A stretch of DNA of 64,000 bases from Chromobotia macracanthus (GCA_036877525.1 JAZGTH010000002.1:1116001-1180000); one strand, 5' to 3'. Counted from the first letter of the stretch, positions 36,741-50,031 are shown. Numbers and translations: made by a program. The notes: a model not told the origin generated them from the sequence alone.

Positions 36741-39610
36741 AAATAAATATCAAAGTTTTTCACTTCACTTTTGGTTCTGAGTTAATATCTAAAGGTACAG
36801 ACAGACTAGATGCAGACTGTATTCATACCCATGTAAACACAGAAAAGCAGCAAACTTATGCATGGATTTTTGTCTTACATAGTATAACAATGTACAATTT
36901 TGGTGACCCATGGTATTACTAAGATCACATGGCTAAACATAAAATATAGTTTTAGTGCTGGAGGAAAGGCCAGTACATGTTGCTGATATCTGTGTGCAAT
37001 AATTTTGCATGCTTTAGGTTTAGTAAAACTACACTTTTAGTCAAAAACAAGCAGACAGTTGTTTGTTTTTTGAGAACAAGTTGGCAGGACAATCAGTCCT
37101 TTCTTTGAGAAACAGTGTGAACTATAAAACAGAGCAACAATGGACAAAATATTTACCCATTGGTTCTTTGTATTTCCATGTTTGGAAATGATCAGGTCTG
37201 CTAAACATGAGTCATATAGTTACACATAAACTGAAATGCGGTATCACCTGAACCTCGGGTCAATTTCCAGCTCAAGCAGAACAAAAACTACTGCTACAAA
37301 ACCATTTATGCCATAACGAAACCATCACACTTATAATAGGTACAATACACAGCGCAATTAGTTGCATTAAATACTAGGACTGCTCAAAATGAAAGAGAAA
37401 TTGTCTAAAGAAAACAGTAGCGCAAAAAGTGTTTGTGTGAGGTACCATGCTAATAGACTACAGACATGAATCACTGAAAGATGCAGTGTTTTCTGCCACT
37501 TTGATTAATAGAAATATTAGACCACAAACGTAAAGGAAAAATAAGGAAACAATTAGGAAATGACGCAAGCTGCAATAGAATATGCACTGCAGCATGCACA
37601 CTTACTGCTAGGACATTCCTCTGACAATAGCCCAGATCTTCAATCACTAGGTTAGATCAGTATTTACTTGAGGAATCTGGGGACATGAATGAACACACCC
37701 AAAATGGTGCTTGAACCCCCAAATATGACCGTTAAGTCTCATTTTATATCAAGTGAGCCACATGGGCCAATATGGGGAGCATCATTGGGCAGTTCAAAAA
37801 CAACCCAACTGTACATGTCAGGAATGGTTCATTATGTAATGGCTGACCAAAATAAGTGTATGAAATACTAACATCTGTAGAAAATAAAAAGAATTAATCA
37901 AGTGTGCTAGGTGCATACAACTTTTCAGAAATCTCTTCTGCAAACTCTTCAACTTTTTTAAACATTCCCAGACTGAGTGAAAAAATTCCTTTTTCACTTT
38001 TTCCTTAGCTCATTCATTTCTGATAGACATTAAATGGAAGACAATGGTCATGTAGTATTGGTATCTGTCCTCATAACAAACTAATGCTCACCTGGTTGTT
38101 CTTCCAACCCTGATCCAGTCAAATATCCCTGTGTTAATACAGGAGAAAGTGAGACTTTGAGGTTTTCTCACTGACATGGTTTAATGCAGTACATGCCTCT
38201 CTGTTCCTCTGTCTACAGTATCTTCCCCTGAGAAGTTACCTCAGACTGGATGCCTACATGTCAACCCACATGACAACCCAATTAATAGTCAACGAAGAGA
38301 TGATAACAATCTGAATTTAAACACTGTACACTCCCAGAGGTTGAGGAATTTGAACAAAACTTACAGTAATCTGAAAATCTAAATTCTTCCACTAATCCAG
38401 TAAAACCTGTGAAACAGTTCTGCAATTTCTTAAAAGCCCTAAAAAAGACAGTTTACCAGTATTTTCATATCACTGTGATCAGAAAACATATTTTCCATAC
38501 GACATATTTGGCACACAGCCAAATTTTAGGTCCATGTCTGCACCAGTACTAGAGCCCCCACAGCTGGAGGAAAACACAAGTAGCTGTCCGTCATATGAAT
38601 CACATTAGCCATAAGACTACCAGCATTAACTGTAATGCAGCACTGCTGGGGAAACAGGGGTTCACTATAAACTTTGGCACAGGCGTGATGAATTTGTCTG
38701 GTTATGATGAAGTTTCTCTGAGGTTTCAGAGGCAGCTCTGAGGATGAGGCTTAACCAATACTGTAATGAATGAAAACAATCCAGATGTTGAAATCTTTCC
38801 TGTGCCCCCTCGTGGCATGAGACTAAACACCAAGCCATTCTTTCCTACTTAACCTCAGGCAAGGCAGTAGGGTCAATAAAGATTATATAATGCAAGCAGG
38901 GTGGACCCAGACCTTCTTGCCAATCACTTCTTTTCCTTTAATTACACTCATGAAAAGTTTAAACCACAAGCCTAGCCGACCATTTTCCATTATGTTGTAT
39001 AGTCTTGTGGCACTTTTCCTGACATCATCTGGCCTGTACAGTTCCCGCCACTTTTTTTGATCTTTTGTACGATCTCAAACACCACTAGAGGAAGCCATAT
39101 TACGCAACTGCCTCAACACAAAAATAATAATTTTCTCCCCTCAAATGCAGTGGTTAGCAGCAGTAAGTGGTGAGGTGAATAGAATAACACTCCTTTGATT
39201 TGTGCTTTAAAAAATATTTTGGTGGTTTGGAAGAAAAAACAGAAAGCCATCTACAACAGGCAGCACTGACCGACAAACTCCAGATGTGCTGCACGGTGAA
39301 AGACGCACACTGCAATAGAAGTGACTCCAAACCTGTGTGGACCACAGGGCAAACTTATCTGGTTGGTTCTCTAAATGTTCAAGAACCAATTTCTACCCTG
39401 CAGTCAAGAACTAATGCAAACTACATAACCAGATCTCTGAAATTACTTCAGGGAGATTCAAGCAAAGGCAATGAAATGTGGCTGGGAAAAGTTACCTGAT
39501 CAGTGTTGAGCAAAACAAACAAAACAGCAAACAAAAATAAAACAGCAAAAAAATAAATACATTATAATATTAAAAACAAGGAGCCTGTTGGGATTGTTTT
39601 GTCATTTGAC

Positions 39611-39639
39611 TATTGTCCATGCTTTTAGCATGGACAATA
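39611..39639. repeat. Perfect hairpin, 12-bp arms
   Basis: tattgtccatgc and gcatggacaata with loop tttta, about 1 kb upstream of angptl7. No poly-T run follows closely and no function is assigned. Confidence 0.7.
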
Positions 39640-40372
39640 ACACTTTTAAACACTTTTCTAACACTTTTCTTATTAGTGTTACAAAGACATGTCTTGTCTT
39701 TAAGTGTTTTTGTTTGTTTCCTTCTGTTGTCTGAAAAAGAGACTCCCAGGAAGAGACACATAAACCTGCAATGTCAGAAACCTGCTCATCACCCACTCAC
39801 GCCTCAAACCAACTACTGTCAATCATCAAGATAAAGGAAACCACATTATCCAAAGGATAAAATGCATGTGTGCAGGGTGTGACAGAAGTCATAGCTGCAT
39901 GGATGCTGTGTGCATTTAGTCAAAAAGGGAATATTAACTACCTAAAACTGAATTTCAAAGTTTTTTTTTTTTACTTTATAGGAGCATACTACTGTTTTAG
40001 TACAAATATCTGACAGCTTTAGCTCAGTGTCACACTGGTCAGTGTCTGCAGAGGCACTGAACTCATAACTAGATAAAATAAAAAATATATCAAAAAAATA
40101 TATTATTCCTGAAAAGGAATTCAGAAGCATTACTGCTCAATTTCAACACAATTTTACATGTACCATCTTGGTATAAATAAAGTGTGCGAAATGAAGTTTG
40201 TGAGATGCATGGCACATGTGTTGATGGGTGGGACCAATCAGGAGGTGGAGGAAAATTGTTTTGCAGGGTGGGTGAGCAGGAGAGACAGTGGGGAGGGCAA
40301 AGGGTGGTAGGTGGTGGGAGGTCAATGTCTGTGGACCTCAGCAAAAGAGGAGGGGCACAGCACACATGAAAA

Positions 40373-40381
40373 TATATTTAA
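40373..40381 (+). promoter_or_regulatory. angptl7: TATA-like box of angptl7
   Basis: TATATTTAA lies about 240 bp upstream of the angptl7 start codon and would place transcription initiation near 40,405-40,410. Upstream (about 40,220-40,340) is a plus-strand G-rich stretch, unlike the surrounding AT-rich intron. The position fits a single 5' exon carrying a roughly 210-nt leader. Inferred from sequence only. Confidence 0.55.
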
Positions 40382-40620
40382 GCTGCATCCACAGCAGGCC
40401 CTTGGTGGGAGCAGACTGCACATTGTGAAGAGCAGAAGAGAGAAAAACTTCACCAGCCGGAAAACTATTCTACGGTTCTGCGCTTTATTCCAGACAGTTC
40501 CTGCTTTACTTCTGCTTTTGCCACTACCATTCAATACACAGTTCGAGTGACATCTTCAGGATTGATCAACATCATCTGTAGGCAAGACGAACAAGCAAAC
40601 TTCTTTCTTGCAGAAGAGTA

Positions 40621-43431
40621 ATGAAAGGCGCAACAATGACTACTACTTCACTAGCTCTTTTGCTGCTGGTGCTGGGCCACGCATTGGCTCAGAGCACCCT
40701 CAAGAAGAACTTAGTGACACCCAAACCAGCAAAACAAGTGCAATGCTGTGATGATGTCCGTTCCCTGAAGGTCCAGGTGGCCAATCTTAGCAGCATGCTG
40801 GAGGAAATGAGCAAGAAGCAGGAGTCAGACCTGATGAAGATTGTGCGGCAGATGATGGAGCTGGAGAAGCTAAACCAGCCTCACGAGGCTCGTGTCACAG
40901 AGGCTGAGAGCAAGTACTCAGAGATCTACAACCAGATCGAAATCATGCAGCTGCAGGCAGCCCAGTCTGCCCCACAGCAAAGCACCTCAGGTAAGTCCCG
41001 ACACACAGAGCTGTGCCTAATCTTTTTTCAACTGCATGCCTTGTGTTACTCTATTCTCTTTGCTTAGCAGGGTCACATGTGCAGGGATGACTTATGTCAG
41101 AGTGTCAGGGTGTCCCCTTCAGTCACAAGAAAATGTAACCCTTGTAATCAGACCTTTGAAATGGTTGAAATTAATATTTAATAATCAAATTTTATTAATA
41201 AAGGAATTTAATAATTCCTGTTTTTTAAGATACTGTATATAAATATCTTCTCTGTTTCTAAGTAGGACATTCCAACAAGTATTAACAAAAATCCTGCTGG
41301 ATGCTTTGGGTACTAAAGAAGCATAATCTTTTCATCAGTCTTTTAGACCACCTCGTCCTCTGTACTATAACAGGACAGAGCTCTACATTTGTCCTGATGT
41401 GGCCAACAGCCCTGGACAACATTGCACACTTCAAGAACTGAGATGCCTCCAATTTCTTTTTGCCCCTGCTCTTTAAACATCATTGCAAAGTCTATGCTTG
41501 ATACATAACTCTTATATAAATACATAAAAAGTTTTATAGCTCTATTATCACTGTACATTGTCCAATAAAAAGTGTAACGTGATAAAGAGATGTGTGTGCA
41601 GCTAACCAGATTGTTTTATAACATACATAGAATTCTTCAGACACATGCTTTCATTTACAGAAAACTATTACCATAGCTCCACATGAGGAGCTTAAAAGAG
41701 GCAGTAGCTGGCAGTAATCAGGAGAAAATAACACAGGTTACAGGGTGCAGGAATGTCTGGCTTTATAACTGCAGCCAAGTCACAGCACATAATATATGCT
41801 TCTGTCTCTGAGCTGGAGAATGACGGGCCACCTCTCTTTCTTTGAAAGCCGTCAGACTATTAATCTTTCAAATGAGAGGAAGACGGTAAATGAAGTATGT
41901 TGCCAAGCTGTAGTTTTATATCCAATTAGTCAGTCATCACACTGTTTCCTTTTTGCCTACTGGCAATGTGAACGCAGTAAAGCTTTGTGTCAAAGTTCTA
42001 GCTGCACAGATGCACACAGCAGAAAATCAGCATGTGTGCACACAAAATTCACACAAGTGTCTTGAGCAGGTTGGAGATTGGATCCTGATAGAATTTATCC
42101 AACTGCTGCTTTTTTCCAGATCCTAAACTCTCTCTTTCCCTTAGATGCAATCTATGACTGTGCAACCCTATACAACAAAAACTACAAAATTTCTGGAGAG
42201 TACAAACTACCGAAAGATGACTTTCTGGGAACACCTGAATTAAACGTAAGTTTGAAACTTAAACACTGCACAAGTAGAGTTTGTTTTGGTAATGATCACA
42301 CTTTTAAAAGCTTTGCCTTTAATCCCAAGATGTTTTTGATTTGTTTCAGGTCTACTGTGATATGGAAAACAACGGCGGTGGCTGGACCGTCATTCAGAGA
42401 CGCAAGATTGGTCTGACGAGCTTTAATCGCGAGTGGAAGCAATACAAGAATGGTTTTGGTACAATCCGTGGTGACTTTTGGCTTGGCAATGAACACATCT
42501 TCCGTCTGACCAGACAGCCTACAGTGCTGAGAATAGATATGGAGGCAAGTACACTCCATACCTAATTCTATTATCATTAAGAACATTAAGCCAGAGATAT
42601 ATCAAGTGCTAACAGCAAACATTATATGAGAAGTTCTGCATGTTTCACAATCACTTTAGGATTGGGAAGGTCAGACACGCTACGCTGAATACAATTTCTT
42701 CACACTGGGCAACGAGATGAACAGCTACAAGCTCTTCATCGACAACTACAGTGGGAACGCAGGCGACTCTCTCCGCTACCACAATAACACCAACTTCAGC
42801 ACTAAGAACAAAGACAATGACAAGTGTGTGGACAACTGTGCCCAACTGCGCCAAGGTAAAAACAGAAATCAAAGACGAGACAAATCTGAACTGGTCCATT
42901 CTGTTTCTGCACTTCATAACTTCTTGTAGCTCCATTATATTAGCAACACAAAGGTTGTGGGTTCGATTTCCAGGGAACACACATACTGATAAATAAAATG
43001 TATACCTTAAATGCACTAAGTTGCTCTGAATAATAAAGCATCTGCCAAATACATAAATGCAAATGTTCCTTAAGTTCAACTGGTACAGCTTTATGGTAGC
43101 AGCATAAAGGCTGTGGATTTGATTCCCAGGGAACACACATACTCATGAAATGTATAACGTGAATGCACTGTGAGGTGCTATAGATAAACGCATCTGCCAA
43201 ATGCATAAATGTCAGTGTATATGTGAAATGCAAATATTTGAACCTTCACTTTTGCTTGCAGGTGGATACTGGTACAATTGCTGCACTGACTCTAACCTGA
43301 ATGGCGTGTTGTACCGCTATGGGTCACATACCAAAAACCCAGATGGCATCTCTTGGTACGGATGGCACGGACCAAACTACTCATTAAAATGGGTGGAGAT
43401 GAAGATCCGGCCCCAGAACTTCATACCTTAG
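40621..43431 (+). CDS. angptl7: Angiopoietin-like 7, five exons, intact
   Basis: Secreted angiopoietin-like protein; in mammals it is made in cornea and trabecular meshwork and affects extracellular matrix and eye pressure. Coding exons: 40,621-40,990, 42,145-42,245, 42,350-42,544, 42,660-42,855 and 43,262-43,431; 1,032 bp, 343 residues (human 346). Residues 1-24 form a signal peptide with an LALLLLVL core. Cys42-Cys43 may link chains, residues ~44-115 are a heptad-rich coiled coil with an Asn-Leu-Ser sequon at 55, and ~124-343 are the fibrinogen C-terminal domain ([63 protein letters not shown]). I chose the first ATG; a second at 40,636 would give a shorter signal peptide. Introns are GT-AG, except intron 3, which is GC-AG. 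The gene lies antisense inside an mtor intron, as in human. No stop or frameshift is seen, in contrast to its host gene. Confidence 0.95.
42545..42659 (+). other. angptl7: angptl7 intron 3, GC-AG type
   Basis: The exon ends ATGGAG and is followed by GCAAGT; the acceptor is ctttag before GATTGGGAAGG. This junction restores the conserved M-E-D-W-E-G. The only nearby GT (42,549) would add four bases and break the frame. AG|GCAAGT is the classic strong-context GC donor. Confidence 0.85.
42927..43064 (+). repeat. tRNA-derived SINE copy 1 in angptl7 intron 4
   Basis: Diverged tRNA-like head, box-B-like ggttgtgggttcgatttcc, body cagggaacacacatact and tail catctgccaaatacataaat. It is the same family as the copies at 43,065 and 50,501 and abuts the next copy directly. 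Confidence 0.75.
43065..43215 (+). repeat. tRNA-derived SINE copy 2 in angptl7 intron 4
   Basis: Box-A-like gttcaactggtacagc, box-B-like ggctgtggatttgattccc, body cagggaacacacatact and tail catctgccaaatgcataaat. Tandem with the preceding copy, same orientation. Confidence 0.78.
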
Positions 43432-43845
43432 AGACTTCCTAAATTAAAGTTTATGCGCCTTCTCACCACTAAACTTTGGCATCAATGGATCAACATAATC
43501 TACAGCTTGAACTGGGCAACATTTTCAAAATGAATGCATCTATATAACAGTATTTTAGGACTGAATATGTGGCGGACAATGTTTGATTGTAAATTGCATT
43601 TTTTATGTGGTATTTATCTCTTAAATATTTTATTTTCTTTAGCCTTTCCTAGAGGGATTTCTGTACCAGTGTGGGCATCAATACACTTTTTTCCAAGCAA
43701 CAGGCCACTCACATGAAATGTTAAATTTTGTAAAATATTAAACAATTTACAAATTTGACAAGAGTACAAAAGAACAAAAGTTCAGACACATTGTGGCAAA
43801 TCCACTATTAAATTAAAATTAATTGTGTAAAGCTGTTGTATGATT

Positions 43846-43851
43846 AATAAA
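43846..43851 (+). terminator. angptl7: angptl7 polyadenylation signal AATAAA
   Basis: AATAAA lies 415 bp after the stop codon, followed by a T-rich stretch (ttttt...gtttgcttaatgtgtgc) typical of a downstream element. It predicts a 3' UTR of about 430-440 nt ending near 43,870. Confidence 0.6.
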
Positions 43852-44934
43852 ATTGTATTTTTAAAGAATTTTTGTTTGCTTAATGTGTGCTTGCTTTATG
43901 AACAAGATGAACAAAATTGTAGTAACAGTTAATTCAAGTGAACACCAAAAACATCAAAAAACAAGAAAATGCCAAAATTTAGTTTAATGAGTTTAATGTA
44001 ACAGTGTTCAACGAATGACAATGCTATTCTTGTGACACTCTTCCCACCTCTTTCCCAAAGCAGTTGTCACTATGTCTGTTGTAAAGTGTCTTAAACAGAT
44101 TTTCATTGTCATGAATAATTTACACAGTTACTACAGGCAAATAAAGATGGAAAACTGTTAGCTAGACTACACGTTTCGTACAAAAATCTAACAGGCAAAC
44201 ACTAAGTACAGAAATTATTAAATGCATATAAGAAGTCTGGGAAAATACTAACGCCAACACACAACCCATTAAAATCGAACCACAGGTATCAGACTAGACA
44301 AGCATGAAGCATAAATCCATTAACTCCTTGTGCGCACACCCTAAACCTGGATAAACATACCAGAAAGTCATTTTCGTTGGTGAAGATTCTGGGAGGTCCA
44401 CATGAGGTTTGGCTGCCAGGAACTGTATGGACTTATGTGACCTTTCAGTGTATCTGAGTACTTCCTGTGTACAAATACCTGATAAACTTTGTTCCTCAGA
44501 GCTGTTCCTTGTGTAATTTAAACAAGAATTAAACCTTTGCTTAACCTCAACAACTAACTGAGCTCTATATGAAAGACTGATCTAATACCTGCTTGTAATT
44601 TAGTTTAAAATAGGCAGTTCTTTAAAGGGATTAACACTCATTTAAGAGCCCTTTGTACTCTGTGCTGTGTGCCTGTAAGCGTAAAAGAAGAACAACAGAG
44701 AAACTAAACGGTTGCCTAAAAGAGTTTGCACAAAATCAATACAGCAATATATAACAATGTGATTCACACTGAATCCATGAGAAACTCCAACACTATCAAC
44801 TAATTTTCCTCAATTGCATAAAGTACAGCATTTTTTATTTTTTAAGCTCTTACAGTTCACTGCTCCGTTCCACTGACAATACACTGTCTAAATCACTCAA
44901 TGCATACAAAAATATGAGACACGTCCTGTCTCCT

Positions 44935-45560
44935 TTTTTTGCCAAAAATTTACTTGTTGCTATGACCATGAATCACAATAGTCATACCAATGTTATTGGC
45001 CCACCACAATAAACATATTCCCCAAGTTTGATGTAAATCACTTAATGCATATTGTAGATATTAGAGGCTTCCTGTTTCCCATTTTTTCACCATAATTTTA
45101 CTGCCTCACCTCGCAACACCATTTGGGATATTAAAAATCCCTTCACAATTTTGAATCTTCAATGTCTTGGCATGACATCCACCAAATTTGGTTACATTCA
45201 CAAAAAGTCTCTAGGAGGAATATTTAAAAGTTCACGGCATGCACATTTCAGAAAATCCAAAATGGCCAACTTCCTATTGGGTGGAGCTAAGGGGTGTTGT
45301 TCGGGTAGACAAGACAAACACACATATAACAGCAATGTATACAACTGTACAAAACTGTACAAGTTTTGTACAGTTGTGTGCATGCATATAATGCATGCAG
45401 TTGTGTGCATGCATGCATGATATATGCTGATATATGCTCCATTTTTTATGCATTGTACTAGAGGTTGCCCCTAAGCTTCACTACCACACCCGTGTCCCAG
45501 TCTTTGGGACTGGTCTTAATGGTTGATGACTCTGACATGCGCGCCAAAATTCAAAAGATT
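44935..45560 (+). repeat. Long non-coding repeat family B
   Basis: Shares ccccaagtttgatgtaaatc, gaggcttcctgtttcccatt, ttttgaatcttcaatgtctt and aaaatggccaacttcctatt with other copies. It is followed immediately by a family A copy, the two separated by about 100 bp. Confidence 0.65.
45341..45377. repeat. Perfect hairpin, 16-bp arms
   Basis: acaactgtacaaaact (45,341-45,356) and its exact reverse complement (45,362-45,377) with a 5-nt loop, followed by alternating tgcatgca-type repeats to about 45,420. Lies inside the family B copy. Confidence 0.8.
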
Positions 45561-45656
45561 TTTGAGCATGGTAAGGGGACCAAAGGCAGTGAAAGCCTTG
45601 AAAATAAAAAATAATAATCCTAAGAAAAACAATTGGGCCTTTGCACTTTCAGTGCT

Positions 45657-46736
45657 AAATATAGCTGCAAGCAGCAATCACGGGGTCAAGCCCATCAACA
45701 GCACCAAGGAAAATATTTGTAATAATCTCTGATAATGAGATTAAGAAAAGTTAAAGAAAACATGCACAAAACCTGTTAACACAATTAAACAATATATACT
45801 GTCCAGGAATCTAGAGATCACTCTCATAACTATAAACCAAAGCATTCAAAAGTTATAATCAAAAAAAGCCATTTTTCACATCTCTGGACCAGTAGATGGC
45901 ACTGTGACAAAACTGTGCACGCACCCTCAGATCATGCCTGTAATGACATGTACCAAGTTTTGTTTTAATACCCCAAAGCATTGACAATATACAAAGGTAT
46001 TGACACAAATTTCACAACTTTTGCAAGAGGAGTATTTAGATGTTATATACCAAATATTATGCAAATCAGACAAATTCCCTAGGATGAGTTCGTAAAAGTA
46101 TGCTGCTGGTGGTACTAGAGAGTTTCAGGTAAAGACTCCCAATTTGCTGTGATAACATTCTATTTCTATGAACTGAAACACTGATGGCAGTATTGGACTT
46201 AAAATGTTTTAAGGAACTACAGTCTAAATCTGAGTTAAAATTACTGGTCTTTAAAAATTTTCTTGTTGCCCCCTTTCATCAAACATGGCTGAAACTTTGC
46301 ATTTTAGGTCAGAATGTTCTGTTTTTCACAGAACCTGAAAATTCCTTTTGTGGACATTTTAGTAGCATTTTAGTAGCATTTTAGTCATAATGGGCCACAT
46401 TAGACAAATATAAAAAATAATCTGCTAAACAAATCAAATAACATTATTTTGATATTTTTGGTCATGAGGGTCTGGGGATGATGCATGCCAAGTTTCATGT
46501 TATTAACTAATGAAATTTGATTGGCTGCTGGCAGTCATGTTTTTTATGCATCCAAGTAAAATGATAGAATATGTTAAGACATTTACCAAAGATGTATAAT
46601 AGTTTTCAACTTTATCAAGCATACGTTCCCTATATTTTACAAATCAAGGAACAGTCTGAAAATAGATTTTTTTAAAAATTCAAAATGGCTGAAAGATTTT
46701 AGAGACTTAGACTTTTATATGCTTGGACCCCTAATA
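45657..46736 (+). repeat. Long non-coding repeat family A
   Basis: Begins atagctgcaagcagcaatca then ggggtcaagcccatc; ends tatgcttggacccctaataa. The ends form an imperfect inverted pair (ggggtcaagc / gcttggacccc). It carries gaccagtagatggcactgtg at about 45,888. Confidence 0.65.
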
Positions 46737-48685
46737 AGAAAATCCTTACAAAAAAGAATAGTATTTACTAATTAGCTTTTCCTTGTAAAAGCTTATGAAA
46801 ACACACCTGGAAGCACACAGAAATTGCATAGCAGTTAGCCATCCAGATAAGATATGCGATTTCAGCAACTTGCCATTTTTGGGTGCAAGTATGCATGAGA
46901 AGGTCAGAGAAAGGTTTGTATGCATGCCATCTTAGGGTGGAACTAGGACAAAGCAGACATGGGGATGGATAAAAGTTTTGCATTTATTTACAAGATGCAA
47001 AGGGTGAGGATTTTCTATCACAACAGTCATGGTAGTGAACTTGAGAAGACCTCTGATGATCACTGGTTCCTTAAACACCATTGTGGAAAGCTGTGAGTTT
47101 GCATTTGCTCACGATACATAAGTCAAATACATTAATACTTATAATAAACCCATAAGCAGACGTTCTTCATCAATAATTCCAAATACTAATTATGTTTTGG
47201 TGCAATCTGGCTAATTGACATGAAAGCTTGCTGAAAATATCAAACATTTAAGTAACCATATCAAAACAACCTGAGTGGTAAAGACCTGTAGAAAGAGAGG
47301 CAAGTAAAGTGAAACGAGTGGCACTGCACTGAACAATCCTCTTTAATTACTGATCACCTAAAAGCAATATAGCACGCTTCATCTATACCACAGTATAAAA
47401 ATGAGTGTGCAGGTAACAGAGATCTGCAGAGGACTTAAATGTGCTCATCGAAAATCCTGAAGAGATGAGAGGCAGCTGGAAATTCTCACTGCAAGCTCAG
47501 CAAGTCTTCAGAAACTGAAAACAGCTCCACAGGAGGGTCCCGCCAGATGCAGAATGGATAAGACAAGTCCAGTTAAATGCCTGGAAAACAGCTCTGTGCC
47601 TTCGACTGTATGGTTGAAGTGTCAAATAAAAAATGTATGAGGGTGGATGGAAACAATGATGTGTGTGCTTTCAGAAAGCAGACATCACCAGGACACCGGT
47701 TTGAGTTCATAAGCAAGTGAAAATGAAGATCAAAGCAACTTCTTGTTGCCAAGATCAACTCTGTGATGCTTTCTAGCCAAATATTCAGAACTCTTCACTG
47801 CAAAACAATTTCCCCCAAAAATAATCATTTACTCACCCTCATTCCAAACTTGTATGACTTTTTTCATTGGAACACATGAAAGGGGATATGAATGAATATC
47901 CGGTTGGTTTGGGCCTGTATAATACATAAACAACAGGCTGCGTTCTTTGTGGTTGTATGTACCAACTCAGCATGTCAGCTTTAAAACCCAATGGCGTTTG
48001 GTGGGCAGGACTTCCTATTCATCCTAAAAATCGAAGGTGGAGAAATGTTTAAGAAACCTGTTTTATATTTTTTTGGCATAGAAAGCACATCACATGTAAG
48101 CGCATGGATGTTTGCTGTCTTTGTGAAGGACATTCCACCCCAAAGTAATTCCACCTTCCAGTAATTCACAGACCACATTTAAAATGAAACCTGATGAGAC
48201 ATCCCAACACAAACAAACCAGCAAGAACACAGAGGGAACACAGATGAATCTGAGACATTTCATGGTTTGGTGCTTTTCAATCGAAACATACACACATAGT
48301 CGGAATCAGTGTGAAGAGTGTGAATTTCTCTTTTACGTGTTTTATACACAATAGTACTGATATACCAATGCCATAGTTTGGTTCATCACGGTTTTGGACC
48401 CACGGTTCGGTTCTCGGGGCAGGATTCATGACATGGCACCAGCAATACTAAAAAACACTAAAGATTCACTTGAAACTTCTAATAATAATACTTGAAGACA
48501 GTAACTTTAGTGTACAGAGGAATTCCCTGCCAGAAGCTCGTATACTTTGTCAATGGTCATGTCAATGCTCACCATAGTTGTGTTAAATATTGGCATTTTA
48601 AAGGTGTGAAAATGCACTAAAGATATTAAAAGATTAAGTCCTGACAGAAAGAACCTTGTTTCTAAAACAGACATTTATCTTCTGA

Positions 48686-48688
<3 letters not shown>

Positions 48689-48726
<38 letters not shown>
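48689..48726. repeat. (TA)n microsatellite
   Basis: About 19 uninterrupted TA dinucleotides in intronic sequence between the mtor exon at 50,032 and angptl7. Confidence 0.92.
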
Positions 48727-48728
<2 letters not shown>

Positions 48729-50031
48729 ACAGACAATATGTATATGAATATATGCATAAATGTGACAAATGTGCTATAAGGTGGTGATCATGATTCTGAT
48801 TTAAGTCTTTCTTATAAAAATGTTGCTGTATAATGAGTGTATGGTTATCGCTCCAGTAGCTGGCCCCTTGCTGATTTTAAACGCGACTGATCGTTTTGTC
48901 TCAAATTATTTAAAGTGCAGAAAACTTTAAAACTATCAGCAGCTTTACACAGAGATCTACATTGGGAAATAAGCAAGAACGTGCTGATTCAGTCACACTG
49001 ATTATGAAATTACAGACTCAAAAAAAGTATTTATTTGTTTTGTTGATCTGTGTGGTTTAATTCACAAGTTCTTAAATATTCAATGTCATTTTTAGATTAT
49101 TAGCATGAAACTTGTGCGAAAGATATAAATTTGTGCAATGCCCTATGCTGAATTTCAGGCCCTGGTGTACAATATTTAGAAAACATACAGCTCTTATTAG
49201 GTGTTAAAAGTGAACTTATCACAATTTAATCCACATATCACAGAAGAAAACTTTTTGTGACATAAGGCAAAGTGAGGTCAACCTCAACAATGGGCCAGGG
49301 CTTGTTTGGGGCAAGCAACGTTTAGTTGGCCATGAGAGTTCCGCAGTACATACCATGGATGGTATCACGTTTTTTCAGGTCAGTTTTGAATATTGTTACA
49401 CCTCAATATATACACACAATATATATTGTGTTGAGAGGTGAGAAAGTTCCACCCTTTTCTTTCTACTCAATTTTCATGATTTGCATAAAGGTTTGCCTGA
49501 CATGTGGTTAGTCACATGATCTACATGATCTTATTAAGTCGTGTATTGTACCTGTTGATGCTGTTGTAATGGCCCATTTGAACAAATCTACCCAAAGGGT
49601 CCAGCAGTAGGACCAAAGGCATTAAGCAGTAACCAAATTTTAGAACAAAAACACAATTTTAGAATAAATTTGAATAGTTGTGAATTTGAATAGAAGTGAA
49701 TGATTTGAGAGCTAAGGGGAAGATGTTCCCTATATAATGACTTTATCTTTCACAGAACTAACTTAGAATATAAGATACAAGTTATATGGAGCCTTTTTAT
49801 GATGCATGGGTGGTTCTCTTTTATACTTTATGTAGCATGACAGCCATTGTGAAGATTCTACAAAAATTTCACCCTGTCTATGAAATCACACAGGTTTGGA
49901 ACAACACAAAGTGTTGTTGAACTGAATTAATCAAAATACAGATCCTTACATTTATGGTTTAACACAAACTACTAAGACAAATACAGATCTCTATACATCT
50001 ATCTTATATTTCAACTTCTGAGGTTTCCTAC

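Larger units (their letters stand above)
34626..40372. other. mtor: mtor intron left of angptl7
   Basis: Part of the 20-kb intron. Contains a possible Tc1 remnant (34,690-35,560), retroelement ends (36,541-36,740) and a hairpin (39,611). About 36,740-39,600 has nothing I can name; conserved regulatory elements of angptl7 or mtor could lie here but cannot be judged from one sequence. Confidence 0.5.
43870..50031. other. mtor: mtor intron right of angptl7
   Basis: Contains family B and A copies (44,935-46,736), a short family D end fragment at 47,815-47,885 and the (TA)n tract. Intervals 46,740-47,810 and 48,730-50,030 show nothing recognisable. Confidence 0.5.

Noticed and set aside
42651..43136. 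161-codon minus-strand open frame
   Set aside because: Antisense of angptl7 exon 4 and the SINE copies; no plausible protein.
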